A stretch of DNA of 64,000 bases from Earliella scabrosa (lineage: Eukaryota; Basidiomycota; Agaricomycetes; Polyporales; Polyporaceae). Below the pieces are notes generated by a model. It was not told the DNA's origin. It was given only the letters and a program-made list of their open reading frames with translations, and made no database searches. The stretch covers positions 496,001 through 560,000 of the forward strand of contig JABYQQ010000007.1 of assembly GCA_022605405.1 (NCBI GenBank), in the 5' to 3' direction. Below are positions 1-11,454 of this stretch, piece after piece. The position numbers were made by a program, and so were the translations under genes. The stretch's first letter is position 1. The number at the start of each line of letters is the position of its first letter.

Positions 1-51
1 AGCCCGCACGAGTTCGTCATCAGGTCGTTGTGGAACAACACGCACACCTGA
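1..51 (+). CDS. 3' end of a beta-mannosidase-like gene (partial)
   Basis: The first 51 bases read in frame 1 as a 16-residue tail followed by TGA, ending FVIRSLWNNTHT. The complete beta-mannosidase on the other strand (ending at 17238) finishes with FVVRSLWNNTHL, so the two tails match at nearly every position. I infer that a second GH2 beta-mannosidase lies to the left of the window, transcribed toward it and convergent with the dienoyl-CoA isomerase gene, which starts 55 bases further on. It could instead be a copied tail like the one at 15355-15415. Only sequence left of the window would decide. Confidence 0.55.
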   Translation, partial: SPHEFVIRSLWNNTHT

Positions 52-105
52 ACGGTTCCCTTTCAAAAGACCACCGGACCAATCCCTCAACTATGGAGAG
101 TAATC

Positions 106-1351
106 CTACAACTTTGCACCCAAGTTCCGGAACTGCGGTTTCGCTTTCTTCTGTGCTGCCTTGATTGCATCGGCCAAGTCCTGTTCTCGCGCTCAGCTCA
201 GTGTAAAATATATACTCTGTGCGATTCTACATGCCTGTGTTTGGAGCATCGCTGAGTTCCAGACGGCGGTGTACTCAAGGTTCTCTCTGACTCTGAAGGA
301 CAAGGGCTCAGCTACTATGCAAGAATCGGATGGGGCTGACGCACGGATGATCCCTCGCATGCAGCAGCAGGTGTTTAGTGCCGAGTACGGCGACGGGCGA
401 CTTCTCGGCCACAAGCTTCGCCAACTCGAGTGCGGCAGCGACAACCTCATCGCGCCCGCCCTGCACGATGCGCGACACGAGGCCCATCTTCTCCGCCTCT
501 GCTGCAGAGAAGTTGCGTCCTGTAAATGCGAGCTCGTTCACGAGGCTCTGGTTCCCTGCGAGTTTCGGGAGGCGGGCGAGTGTCCCAATGTCGGCTGCGA
601 GGCCGACGTCGACTTCCTGTTCAAAGGGTCGCGGAGCGCGTGCGAGGTGGAACGTGCGTTCAGCATGAGCGCGGTTACGTGAGACAAAGAGGCGAGGGAG
701 CAAGCTTGCCTTGATCGAGAATGTTGCGTTGGACGCAGTGAAGCGGACATCGCATGCGGCTATGATGTCGATTGTGAGGCCGTAGCTGACGCCATGGGTG
801 GATACGATGACTGGGTACGGGCAGCGCTCTATGGAAGAGATGGAGGCCTGGAAGGAGTGGATGACCTTCTGGATCTCCAGGGCCGACCTAGCGGCGTCGC
901 CGCCCTGAGGAAGGCTAAGCGCAGTAACTGAAGCACAGCGATTTAGCCTTTAGACATGGTGGAACTGCGCACGTGCGTCGATAGGCAGGGAACGACTCAC
1001 AGTCTATGCCAGCGGAGAAGAGCTTTGGAAGAGCGGAGGCGAGGACGACTGCGCGTATGGAGCCGTCTTCTGAGATTGCGTCGAAAGTCCGACCGAGCTC
1101 TGTCCACATGCTGCGGGAGCATAGGATGTTTCAAATTTACTCGAGAATTCACATTACTTGCTGAACTCACGGTTTATGGAACGCGTTTACTGGGTTACTG
1201 CCACATAGGTTGAGCCTATGCACGAGATAGATCTGCTACAAGGCTACGTAGGGACTTACCGCGCAAATTCGACAAATGCAACATGGGGTGCTGGTGCCGA
1301 TACTTTGATGAATGTGCCTGAGAGGTGGCCGTATGGATTTGAGCTGGTCAT
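106..1351 (-). CDS. Delta(3,5)-Delta(2,4)-dienoyl-CoA isomerase, peroxisomal (ECH1 type)
   Basis: Crotonase-family enzyme that moves double bonds of dienoyl-CoA intermediates during beta-oxidation of unsaturated fatty acids. The spliced protein starts MTSSNPYGHLSGTF, continues FVEFARNPVNAFHKPMWTEL, then an oxyanion-hole region (LFSAGID), then ACDVRF and KEVDVGLAADIGTLARLPK. The D of ACDVR, the E of KEVD and the D of LAAD correspond to the three acidic catalytic residues known in mammalian ECH1. The last residues are GAKL, and the final AKL is an SKL-type peroxisomal targeting signal. The start was chosen at 1349-1351 because exon 1 (1351-1260) splices in frame to the conserved NPVNAF block. 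I count about six exons. The intron at 709-617 begins with GC rather than GT. It is 93 nt long with no in-frame stop, so it could also be retained. The tail exon encodes DLADAIKAAQKKAKPQFRN. Confidence 0.92.
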
Positions 1352-2286
1352 CTTGAGCGACGTTGTCGTCTCTGTCCAATGTTCAACTCAGTGAGGTCGT
1401 CGCGGGTATGTCATTCACGTGTCACACCAACTGCGGCTGTGCCGGTATACTTCCCCGGTCTTGGCGCTTACTAGTGATGGCAGGCGGTTAACCAACCTGA
1501 GCCTCTGCTGCTTTGCTTAGACCTGCAGTAGAAGGTAGTAGTCTCAAGGAAATATTGCCGCATGATGCGTCAAATCATACAGAGCTCTGAGTGAACTGCT
1601 ATGAGTAGCCATGGATTACTTGCTTCCACGGAAGTACTAGTAGTGGAACAGTTTCCTCCCCATTTCAAGCTCAGCGGTCCTTGTCGTGAACTGGCAATGT
1701 CTGGCATAGGGCATGTAGACAAACGAGCTGTATACGTGAGAATTGATGTACTGTCGGAATGTACAGCCGATGTATAGTTGTAGAACGTAGAACGTTCAAC
1801 CAACTCTACAATCTTCATACCACTCCGTAGTTGACTCGAGCGAGAACTAGGCATTCCATGGTGGTTGTAGACCTAACATCTAATTACCAGCTTGCGATAT
1901 CATCACCAATCTATAGGGTTAGTGTGCATGTTGTGGAGCGGCTGCCGGTACCTGCCGGCTCATGTTTCCGAATTCTTGTCATAACTTGGCGATGACACTC
2001 GCGCCAAAGTGGGACTGACGTCACTACATTGACGAACCTCCGATCCTACAGCGGCCGCCTGTAGGTTCTGCACATACATACATACATCGACATGCAAGAA
2101 TACAACAGGAAGGCACTAAGTAATACGTGATCATCATATTTTCCTTTGGGAAAGGGTGGTGGTGGTGTTTTGGGCTACTTATGTCGCGTGGGAACATCTG
2201 CTCTGTAATCATTATTTGTGATAACTCTCACTGAGCGCTTGTGTGCTGCAGATTTTCACCAGAACGGCCATCTCGTCCTGCCCGTC
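1352..2286. other. Intergenic, divergent promoter region
   Basis: About 0.9 kb between the divergently transcribed isomerase and Nop10 genes, presumably holding both promoters. The only open frame of note (94 codons, minus strand, 1570-1854) has no family resemblance and no splice partners. I see no repeat or RNA gene here. Confidence 0.6.
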
Positions 2287-2582
2287 ATGCATCTCATGTA
2301 CACGCTCGATGAGAGCGGGAACAGGGTATACACCTTGAAGGTACGTGCTTGTATAGTTGGTACAGGCGAGTGCTCACTCTTCCCTTCAGAAAATCACAGA
2401 CTCTGGTAAGATCACCAAGTCGGCTCACCCAGGTTCGCCCGCTCTGGTTCTCTTCCGCCGTCCTCTCTCTTCATTATTCCCTAGCACGGTTCTCTCCGGA
2501 CGACAAGTTTTCACGCCACAGAGTGACCATCAAGAAACGCTATGGCATTTTGCCAACACAGTTGCCCAGCAAGCCGCTTTAA
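2287..2582 (+). CDS. NOP10: H/ACA ribonucleoprotein subunit Nop10
   Basis: Small subunit of H/ACA snoRNPs, which pseudouridylate rRNA and process pre-rRNA in the nucleolus. It binds the Cbf5/dyskerin catalytic domain. Three exons (2287-2340, 2390-2432, 2485-2582) give a 64-residue protein, the usual size. It starts [18 protein letters not shown], continues [20 protein letters not shown] and then [13 protein letters not shown], matching yeast and human Nop10 almost residue for residue. The ATG at 2287 was preferred over the in-frame ATG at 2296 because fungal Nop10 proteins begin MHLMYTL. Both introns are GT-AG and about 50 nt. The gene is too short and too split to show as one long frame. Confidence 0.96.
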
Positions 2583-3333
2583 GGAGCCTGGCGCATGTTT
2601 CCAATACGGTTTCCCCCCAGGACCCGGAGGCACGAGGCGTTCGCGGAACTGAGTGGTCTTCGGGAGGGCTAGAGCGTCGGGCAACAGGCACCGACGAGGT
2701 CGGGTGTGTTCTCTCGCACGGCCTTCTAGCAACAGTCACATCTGGCACACCGTCCGTTGCGTATGTACCTCAAGTGTACCCTATAAGCGTTTCTGGTGTT
2801 CCAGCCTGACCTCGAGCTTGTTGACGCGGGTGCGATTCGTATCTGGCATCCTCTGGCTGGTCAGCCTGCTCCGGCATCGGAACGCGGTCGGCGGCTCGAT
2901 GGGCGTTTGGTTGACACACGCCCTTTCGAGACACGGCCGTAGTGGGTATAATTAGCTCGTGGCGTAATAAGTAGTCGGCGGTCGGGGGCCGGCCCACACT
3001 AATGACTCTGATTTATGTATCATCTTTGCCCTGTTGGGTGTTGCCTGGGTGTTGCTCGAGCCCTCTTGTGGTCTTGAGAGCAAAGCATGGAGGGCATAGG
3101 AGTCGCTATGAACATGCATGACACAGAACTGTGGGGAGGAAATGGAGGCTGGCGGCTCTGCGGAGAGGCTGAGTTTCGAAATGTATTCGACAGATAAGTG
3201 GCCTTGGATAAGTGTTATCGATATGGCCGTGGGGCTCCCACAGACAACCCTCAACGGCGTGCTTGACGACGTCAAGACTTCCCCCGTCATCGTGCATGAG
3301 GTGAACGCCCTCTCTTTCGCGCCCGCCACCGCC
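2583..3333. other. Intergenic, no gene seen
   Basis: Between Nop10 and the chitin synthase. Overlapping open frames exist on both strands but none shows family similarity or coherent splicing. It presumably contains the Nop10 terminator and the chitin synthase promoter and leader. Confidence 0.5.
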
Positions 3334-6300
3334 ATGGACCATCGCGGCCAGCGTCCCCCGCGCTCAGCTCGTCCTCCTGGACCTCAGCCTCAGCCTCCCA
3401 CTCAATCGCCTCCTCCGTCATACCCCGCCTATACCGCTTACCCTTCATACCCCGATCAGCCTGCCACGACTTACCGACCGCCGTACCCCCAAGGCGGTGA
3501 ATCCCCGAGGGGCATTTCGTTTCAGAACACCGAGGCAGGCGACAGACACGATCCCCTCGACCAGAATCGACATCGGCACTACTCGGCGTACCAGAGCACC
3601 TCTCCACCTCCCATGGACGTCGAAGGCGGCTACGGCGATGGTAGGGTGGGCAGGAAGAAGAGCCTTGTGCGGCCGGACAGGGAGAAAATCGATCCTGGCC
3701 ACCGGCAATGGCACTATCGCAACCACGCCGCGCAGATGCTCACCGAGGGCGGCGATGCTCTCCCATCTAGTGCGTATCCCGTTTCTTTCCTGTCTTTTCA
3801 TCTGTACCTATCCCCGTCGCGTCACAGCGACTGGCAATGCACCACACAAGGGCCAGCTACGCCGCGGGAAGTCTTTGCTGGGCCGAGAAGAGGACGTGCA
3901 CGAGTCGGGGCTCGCACTCTTCAAGCGTGGAACACTACGCCGGAAGAAGTCCACTGCGGGCGGCGCGGCCCTCCCACCCGACGCCCCCAAGTCTGGAGGC
4001 TGGCTTAACAACATCGGTCCTGGCCCCAAGGATGCCTGGTACATATATTGTTACATAGCGACATGTTTCGTCCCGTCATTCCTTCTCAACACATGTGGTG
4101 AGTTTTCGCCTTTTTGTTAATCTGGCCGGGCATTCATTGCGGAACAAGGTATCCGCACACCGGAACAACAACGGGCCTGGCGCGAGAAGATGGGTCTCCT
4201 ATACATCATCCTCAGTCTCATGGCCATTGTCGGTTTCATCACCTTCGGCTTCACGGAGGTCGTCTGTGGCACACAACCCAACCGCTTCCAGTCTGGTACC
4301 ATCGACACCGCGTCCGTGATCATACACGGCTACGACTACGACTTCAGCCGGTTCAATCACCCACAGGTCGGCAACTTCAACGGAAGGACCAACCCGCTAT
4401 TCGAAGGCAACTGGGGCGCTGCCGGAGCGGATATCTCGTTCATGTTTCAGAATGTGAACCAGAATTGCCGTCAATTCATCAAGAAGGCGAGCAACTCATC
4501 CATCACCGGCGACAACGGAAACGTGGACTGGTACTTCCCATGCAACATCTACAACCAGTATGGCACATCTGGCGTCAACCTCACGAACTATGACCAAAGG
4601 ACTACTTGCCACACGACCTCAAGAGCGCGGTCCCTGCTAGCGGAGATGCAACCCCAAGGCCAAGTCTACTATACCTGGGAAAACATCCGTAACTCCTCGC
4701 GGAACCTGGCGGTCTACGAATCGTGCGCATATATTCCTTTGCATGTCATGTTGTGACTGAGCTGTCTTATATAGCACCGTAGTTGATCTCGGCCTTCTCA
4801 ACTGGCTAAGCCGAGCCGAGGTCGACTACCCCGACATCTTCGACGAGATGAAGCGCCCGAACGGAACCTATAACGGGAAGGACCTGAGCATGTACTTCCT
4901 GCGGACGAACCAGCGACCCCTGGCCAAATGTTTGCAGGACATAGCGACCGTCGGGTTCGTCGACACGAAGAGCATTGGATGCGTCGCCTCTCAGGTCGTC
5001 CTATACGTATCCCTCGTCTTCATCGTTGGTGTCGTTGGTATTCGATTCGGTATGGCGGTACTGTTCTCGTGGTTCTTCTCGTGGAAGCTTGGGAACTTCA
5101 AGCGCGAGACCTACGAGGAGCGGATGCAGCGTGCCCGCGAGATCGAGAACTGGACGGATGACATCTACCGTCCGGCTCCCTCCCAGTACCGCCCCAACGT
5201 ACACAAGAATGGTCTCTCGAAGGATCACAAGCGCAAGACCTTCCTCCCCAGCACATCTCGCTTCACTCCCTCCGACAATGCACTCAAAGGCGTCGGCGGT
5301 CGTCCTTCTACAACCTACGGCATGCTCGAGCCTATGCCATACAAGCGCAGTGGAACAGCGAGTATCTATGGCGCATCAAGCGCCAAGAGCTTGAAGCCTT
5401 CCCCGCCCGATACTCCTGCCTATCGTCAATCCCGCAGCTCGACATCGCTCATCAACGACCGCATGTTCGCCGAGAACCCTTGTCCATTCCCACTCCAGAA
5501 TGTTGTCCCTCAGCCCGGTCCCGAATTCCAGCCGTTCGGCTATCCGCTGGTTCATACCATCTGTCTTGTCACCGCATATTCCGAGTCCGTCGAAGGTCTC
5601 CGAACGACCTTGGACTCTCTGGCGACAACAGACTACCCGAACAGCCACAAGCTCATCATGATCATCGCGGACGGTATGGTCAAGGGTGCCGGCAACACAC
5701 TCACGACACCCGAGATCTGTCTGGGCATGATGAAGGACTTCGTCATCCCGCCGAACGAGGTCGAGGCGCACTCGTACGTCGCCATCGCAGACGGCCACAA
5801 GCGGCACAACATGGCCAAGGTGTATGCTGGTTTTTACGAGTACGACGATGCGACGGTCGAACGGTCGAAGCAGCAGCGCGTCCCTGTCGTTCTTGTGGCC
5901 AAGGTCGGAAACCCGTTGGAGGCGAAGGACGCTAAACCTGGAAACCGTGGCAAGCGTGACAGTCAGATCGTCCTCATGGCCTTCCTCCAGAAGGTCATGT
6001 TTGACGAGCGCATGACGACGTTCGAGTACGAGTTTTTCAACTCGATTTGGCGCGTGACGGGCGTCAGTCCCGATCGCTACGAGCTGGTGTTGTGCGTCGA
6101 TGCCGATACCAAGGTCTTCCCGGATTCGCTCAGCCGAATGGTCGCATGCATGGTCAACGACTACGAGATCATGGGTCTTTGTGGCGAGACCAAGATCGCT
6201 AACAAGGCGGAGACGTGGGTCACGATGATTCAAGGTCAGTATATGCTTCATTGTTCGTGCTTATACAGTCACTTACGCTCTTCACAGTGTTCGAGTACTA

Positions 6301-7897
6301 CATCTCCCACCATCTGAACAAGGCTTTCGAGTCTATGTTCGGTGGTGTCACCTGTTTGCCCGGATGTTTCAGTATGTACCGCATCAAGGCGCCCAAGGGC
6401 GACTCTGGATATTGGGTTCCTGTCCTTGCGAACCCCGACGTCGTGGAGCACTACTCGGAGAACGTCGTCGACACACTGCACAAGAAGAACCTGTTGCTCC
6501 TCGGAGAGGATCGTTACCTCACGACGCTCATGCTGAAGACGTTCCCCAAGCGCAAGAATGTCTTCTGTCCCCAGGCCGTCTGCAAGACCGTCGTTCCGGA
6601 CACCTTTAGGGTCCTGCTGTCGCAGCGCCGTCGTTGGATCAACTCGACCATCCACAACCTGGCGGAGTTGCTTCTCGTCCGCGACCTGTGCGGTACGTTC
6701 TGCTTCTCGATGCAGTTCGTTGTCGGCATGGAGCTGGCCGGTACCCTCGTCCTTCCCGCCGCCATCTCGTTCACGATCTACCTCATCATCGTCTCTATCA
6801 TCCCCGGCGGGACCGACACGACCATCCCCCTCATCCTGCTCGCCATCGTTCTCGGTCTTCCCGGTCTGCTCATCGTCATCACTTCCCGCAAGGTCGCCTA
6901 CGTCGGGTGGATGCTTGTCTACCTTCTGTCCCTACCGATTTGGAACGGTATCCTCCCGTCGTACGCATTCTGGCACTTCGACGACTTTTCGTGGGGTCAG
7001 ACCCGTCAGGTCGCGGGTGACAAGGCTGGCGGCAACCACGGCGACAAGGAAGGAGAGTTCGACTCGTCCCACATCGTCATGAAGCGCTGGGCCGAGTTCG
7101 AGCGCGAGCGGCGCTGGAAGAGTGGCACCCATTCGAGGGACTCGAACGCTTATGACCCTAGGGGATCGCCTAAGAGGTACGTGTTTCTGTGACGATGTTG
7201 CAAGACATCATGTTGATAGCCCCATCTGCACAGGCAATCGTTGGTTTCGACACCAGAATACACGCCTCCGCAGCCGCCCCAATTCGATCAGAGCACGTAC
7301 GAGTCGTCGTACAACAGTGGCCAGCGGCCAAGGCACGACAGCAACCAAGTCCTCATGCTGCCCACGCCGTTGTCGGTGACCCGACCGACCCCCACGGCGC
7401 CGACGCCATCGGTATCTACGATCGCCCTCTCGCGTTCAAGTGAGGACGGTTACAACTCTGATATCGGTTCACAGCAACGCCTTGTCAGCCCGCAGGAAGA
7501 CGAGTTCTCGCGCTACGACTCCCCCAACAGCTTCGAGGCTCGGGTGTCGCGCACTGGCGGCGTCCTCCGGCAGTCGACGATGTCGAATCAGTTCCCGGGC
7601 GAGACGCCGAACCCTTACACCTACTCCCCTCAGACGGCTGGATTCGACGAGCCCAACGTTCCGTTCGTTACGGATCCGGAGGAGATGTCGCCGACGCCCA
7701 ACGCTCGCAATCGGGGCATCAGCCTGTCCGACAATGGCCCAGTACCGGGACCGGGCGGAGTTCGGAGGGTGTCTAGACAGCAGAACAGGCGGCCAACATC
7801 GCAAGCAGCGCCCGCGCAGAACCCGAACCGGTACTCGCGCACGTTCACCAACCTCCCGCCGGGCGCGGCTCCGCCACAGCAAGGGTATGGATACTAG
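3334..7897 (+). CDS. Chitin synthase, class IV (Chs3-like)
   Basis: Processive GT2 enzyme that polymerises UDP-GlcNAc into cell-wall chitin at the plasma membrane. Six exons (3334-3769, 3828-4097, 4149-4722, 4775-6234, 6288-7176, 7234-7897) encode about 1430 residues. A Pro/Tyr-rich cytosolic head ([16 protein letters not shown]) precedes two membrane spans ([18 protein letters not shown] and [19 protein letters not shown]). An extracytoplasmic Asn-rich loop and a third hydrophobic stretch ([15 protein letters not shown]) follow. The catalytic domain carries VDADT (UDP-binding aspartates), [19 protein letters not shown] and the QRRRW acceptor motif. Three or more spans follow, then a Ser/Pro-rich tail ending PPQQGYGY. 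There is no myosin motor, which separates it from classes V and VII. The start has a strong context (GCCATGG). Five short GT-AG introns all keep frame. The class call rests on remembered Chs3/ChsD similarity. Confidence 0.95.
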
Positions 7898-8357
7898 CAG
7901 GACATGCGACGATGACGGTAGTGAGCCATGTATGATTCTGTCATGACCCTCTGATGTACACGGACCTGGATCAGGCATGCAGTAGTTACATTCTTTCTTT
8001 TTTAATCGGACATGCGAGCGATCACCCATTCAGACCCATCCACACCCATCCCGGCCATCTCGTCTCCTCCCTACGTTACCTGAGTGTCGTTTTCCCCCCC
8101 ATCTAGTTTACCTACGTAGTTGCACGCGCGCATCCATCGGTCTCCGTTACAGCACGCTTTTCCCACAGTCGCTCGACGCGTTATACGTTCCGCCCACGTC
8201 TACATATATGTTCGGTTCTGAAGCATTGGGTGACTGGAGTCTCGTGCCCTGGACTAGGACCCGGACCGTACCATCGCTATGACTATGACTGTTGACGACA
8301 CACGCGGCGTCCCTTGCCATTCTTGTAGCTCGCGTTCCCGACCAAATCCTATCATGC
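7898..8357. other. Intergenic, convergent 3' ends
   Basis: Downstream region between the chitin synthase stop and the end of the weak minus-strand gene. It contains a T-rich tract near 7996-8003. No other feature is seen. Confidence 0.5.
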
Positions 8358-8787
8358 TCAATCATCCGCGTCAGTGTCGACTTGTACCTGTTCGTCGTTT
8401 GTTAACCGCACTCGCTTAGCGATATACTCGGTCACCTCGCGAAGGAACGTCCGCAGCTCTGGTAGACGGCTCCACTGCAACATCACGATGTAAGTACGTT
8501 GCGTCTCCTTCGGGTGTATGGAGAGTCGAGACAGGCTTGGGAAGATATAGACTGATCTGGTATGCTCAATCGCCATCGAGTTGATCCTGTGTCTCCGCGG
8601 ACGTTTACTCAAGGCAGCCGCGCCATCATTACTTGTAAGCTTACTTGCGAAGTAGTTGAATTGCCTCCCAAGAAGGGCGGCTGGTAGGGTCACACGACAC
8701 CAATATACAGTCCCCAACTACAGCCGTCAATTGCCCGCGAGTACGTACATGAATTCCACTCAGGACACAGACACCGCCGCCAGCCAT
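8358..8787 (-). CDS. Hypothetical protein, two-exon candidate
   Basis: Not recognised. Two minus-strand frames join through a canonical intron of about 58 nt (GTAAGC to CACAG, around 8643-8584). The join reads WEAIQLLRK then INSMAIEHTRSVYIFPSLSR, and the frame runs to a tail with ELRTFLREVTEYIAKRV and an acidic end (VDTDADD). The tail looks coding because of its amphipathic helix character and steady frame. I set the start at the in-frame ATG at 8785-8787 (MAGGGVCVLSG). Another ATG lies at 8947, and upstream exons are possible. It runs tail-to-tail with the chitin synthase and head-to-head with the DUF3140 gene. It could be chance. Confidence 0.35.
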
Positions 8788-9046
8788 CCGACGACTGTAT
8801 GGGACGTGCATGCATCCCTCCATAGAGTGAGCATGCACCGACTGGAAATTGCGACTAGTGTGCAGGACGTCCACAGAAGGCCGACTTGGCCGTTGACAGC
8901 TGTGGCGCGAGCGGCGAATGGAAGCGGCGGAGTCCAAGGGGATCCTCAACGGCCTCTGAAGAAAGAGTCTGATGCAGGACCGACCGACGGCCGTGTGGCT
9001 TGAGAACGGGCGACGTAACCTTACGACCCTGATGGGGGCGGCGGAG

Positions 9047-9056
9047 CATAAATACC
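9047..9056 (+). promoter_or_regulatory. TATA-like element upstream of the DUF3140 gene
   Basis: The string CATAAATACC lies about 100 bases before the chosen ATG at 9150, a reasonable distance for a fungal TATA box plus a short leader. This is inference from sequence and position only. Confidence 0.3.
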
Positions 9057-9149
9057 AGGCAGGCTCTGCGGGCGAATGGATCCACCGTGGAAGCTCCCCG
9101 TTCCACCCCCCGCCTTAACACCCGAGCGCCCCCGCCGCCCATACAGACG

Positions 9150-10154
9150 ATGGTCAAGTCCAAGGAGGAGGTGATCGCGCAGTTCAACGAGGAGGTGAAC
9201 ATGACCGCGGACGAGCTCGAGGCGTGGCTGGAGGACCCGAAGAGCAGCAAGGCGGGGACGGGCGTCGGGGTCGAGAGCGGGCACAAGATTGTGGAGATCC
9301 TGCGCAAGAACCCGACGCGGGACCCGGAGAAGTACGATGAGGCGAGTGGCACGCTCCGCTCTTCTTGGGAATGGCACCGTGACTGACAGTGGGCACCTTT
9401 GCGTTGGGTAGGAGGACCTCGAGCACATGCGCAAAGTCGTTGGGTACGCCAACCGGCACCTCGCGCAGGAAGACCACTTGAAGGAAACCAAGACTCGGGA
9501 GGAGTTGGAGGACGCGAAAAGCACGATTAGGTCCGTATTGGCCAGCATCGTCTTGATGCTCCGTGGACGATGCTGATGTCGTCCTGCTGCGCAGTCTGAA
9601 GAACTGGGGACATGTGCGTTGTCTATGCTGCTGTCACTGACAAGGTTGGTTGACGTCCCGTCTGATAGGATCCAGTGAAGGCGATAGATGAGCAATCTGA
9701 AGAGGCCGACGTGACCTCAGAGGTTGCGCAGATCAACGGCCACGCCGCTGAGGAGTCAACCGAGGCTGGTGACGGGGAACCGACCGCGAATGGCGACGAA
9801 GGTCCGAACGCGGATGGCGACGGCGAGCCCACTACGGATGGCGACGGAGAGGCCGTGGGTAACGCGGAGAGGGCTGTGGACGACGGCAAAGTGGTTGAGC
9901 CAGCAAAGGAAAAGGAAGACGAGGAGATGGGAGAAGAGGACATTGGCGAGAAGACCCCGTCAAAAAAGCGCAAACTGGACGAGGACGAACCGTCTCAGGT
10001 GGAAGGCACCGTGAAGGATGGGTCGAAGACGAACGGCCACGTTCAAGTCGAGGAGTCGCAGGCGGATTCTGGAGACGAGAAGGCGGCCGAGTCCCAGGTT
10101 CCCGACTCCGATGACCCTCCCAGCAAAAAGTCCAAAGTGGATGAAAGCTCATAG
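9150..10154 (+). CDS. DUF3140 domain protein with acidic nuclear-signal tail
   Basis: N-terminal DUF3140 domain: FNEEVNMTADELEAWLEDP, ESGHKIVEILRKNP, EDLEHMRKVVGYANRHLAQ and the closing SLKNWGHDP, the conserved blocks of this family of unknown function (common in bacteria, also in fungi). A tail of roughly 160 residues follows. It is rich in Asp, Glu and Gly with loose GDGEPT/NGDEGP repeats and two basic stretches (PSKKRKLDEDE and PSKKSKVDESS), which look like nuclear localisation signals. I infer a nuclear, perhaps chromatin-associated, protein. Exons are 9150-9341, 9412-9532, a mini exon near 9595-9612, and about 9669-10154. The first intron (9342-9411) has a GC donor. An upstream in-frame ATG at 9087 would add 21 Pro-rich residues. 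I preferred 9150 because the family starts near there. Confidence 0.82.
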
Positions 10155-11454
10155 AGACGCGGCGCAGCTTGTGGGCAAATTGTTCCAGTCGAATTCGAAT
10201 CAATTGGCGGTCGGCGCCGAGGGTGATCACAGCGCGTGAGCGTGCTGAGTTGTTGTACGTTTTGTATGCTTCATGTCTGCTGGCCTGCTGCGAGAATAGA
10301 GTACTTGGTGCTCTGCATGTCGAGCGTTCAGTATGAAGCGTATTCCTGGCCACGAACAGTGGACAGGTCTCCAAGCCAGTAAACTCAGATCAATTTGGGG
10401 TGGGAAAGCTGACTAAACCACGTGGTTTTGCGTTTCAGGTCGCTCAATGTGGATATGGGCGCTGTGGCAACGTAGTCTGTTGGTGCTCCTCGTATCCTGC
10501 CACGTCTTGACTTCGACTCTCGAGTGTTTCGAATTCCTCAACCCAGAACTTGAAGCTTGAAGCTTGAAGTCTGTGCATATTGCAACAAAGCCGCAACCGA
10601 CTCCATGCCCATGCTGAGTTCAGCCTATTACTTAAGTAGTGCAGTCGAGTCCCGGTGGTGGAACCAACACGCCTGTGAGGCAAACCCACTACTCCCGCCC
10701 AGCCCAACGAAATATTGTTCTCGCCCGGGCGTTGCTGTGCATCTTGTGCACATGCAGCCCTCCCTGGGCCCTCAATATTCAATGCTGGGCCCGCCGACTA
10801 ACCCTGTCCCTCGTAACTTCATCGAAGCCCAAAAGGGAGACAGTATGATTCAATCACGTGAACAAGGCTTTACCCGCCTGAGCGGTCGGACCGACACCCC
10901 GAGCGTAGCGAGGGTGGGGAGGGAGCGCGAATGGCGAGTTCTCTTTGCTCGCGGCAGGTGCCGGTGGCCGCCACTGTGCTGTCAACGGACTGGATTACTG
11001 ACCTAGAAAGTCCCTCCGAAGAGCCTCATGAGCCATAAGAGCAGCTCGAATATACAGTGATTCTCATTATGCAAGTGAGTTGGGGCGACGGCGTTGGAGG
11101 GGTCCAAACTGCGGCCGCCGCGGCTGTCTGCACTTCAACGATGGTCAGCGACATATCGTTGTACCTCCTACAGACACTACGTGATCAGCGCAACCAGTTG
11201 CATTAGTCTGGACCGTGGCCAGGACTGCCCGGAGGGCCCCTACCTATACGGTATATGATTGTCGATCAAGATCACAAAATGAGCTCGGGCCGGTCCGCGT
11301 ATTGCCTGATTTGGGAGTGGCCGGTTTCGGCGCGATGTGGAGGAGCTCGCCCGCGGCGAAGGATGTCCATAAGAGCTTGGTTCCATCCCCCTCCCCCTCC
11401 CACTGCCAGCGGACGCCAGCTCAGCCCCAGCTCCGTCCTCGCTGCGTGCTCCTC
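10155..11454. other. Intergenic, no gene seen
   Basis: About 1.3 kb between two plus-strand genes. It contains a short tandem repeat of the octamer AAGCTTGA around 10550-10570. Open frames of 100-150 codons occur on both strands without family resemblance or convincing splice signals. Confidence 0.45.
10550..10570. repeat. Short AAGCTTGA tandem repeat
   Basis: Nearly three head-to-tail copies of an 8-base unit containing a HindIII-type palindrome. No function is apparent. Confidence 0.6.

Noticed and set aside
1570..1854. Minus-strand frame of 94 codons in the isomerase-Nop10 gap
   Set aside because: There is no recognisable motif and it lies in a divergent promoter region.
5376..6251. Long minus-strand open frame (291 codons)
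   Set aside because: It is antisense to the catalytic core of the chitin synthase, where high GC third positions open the opposite frame. It has no family resemblance.
9087..9149. Upstream ATG for the DUF3140 protein
   Set aside because: It would add a Pro/Arg-rich stretch not seen in the family. The ATG at 9150 lies right before the conserved domain. It is not fully excluded.
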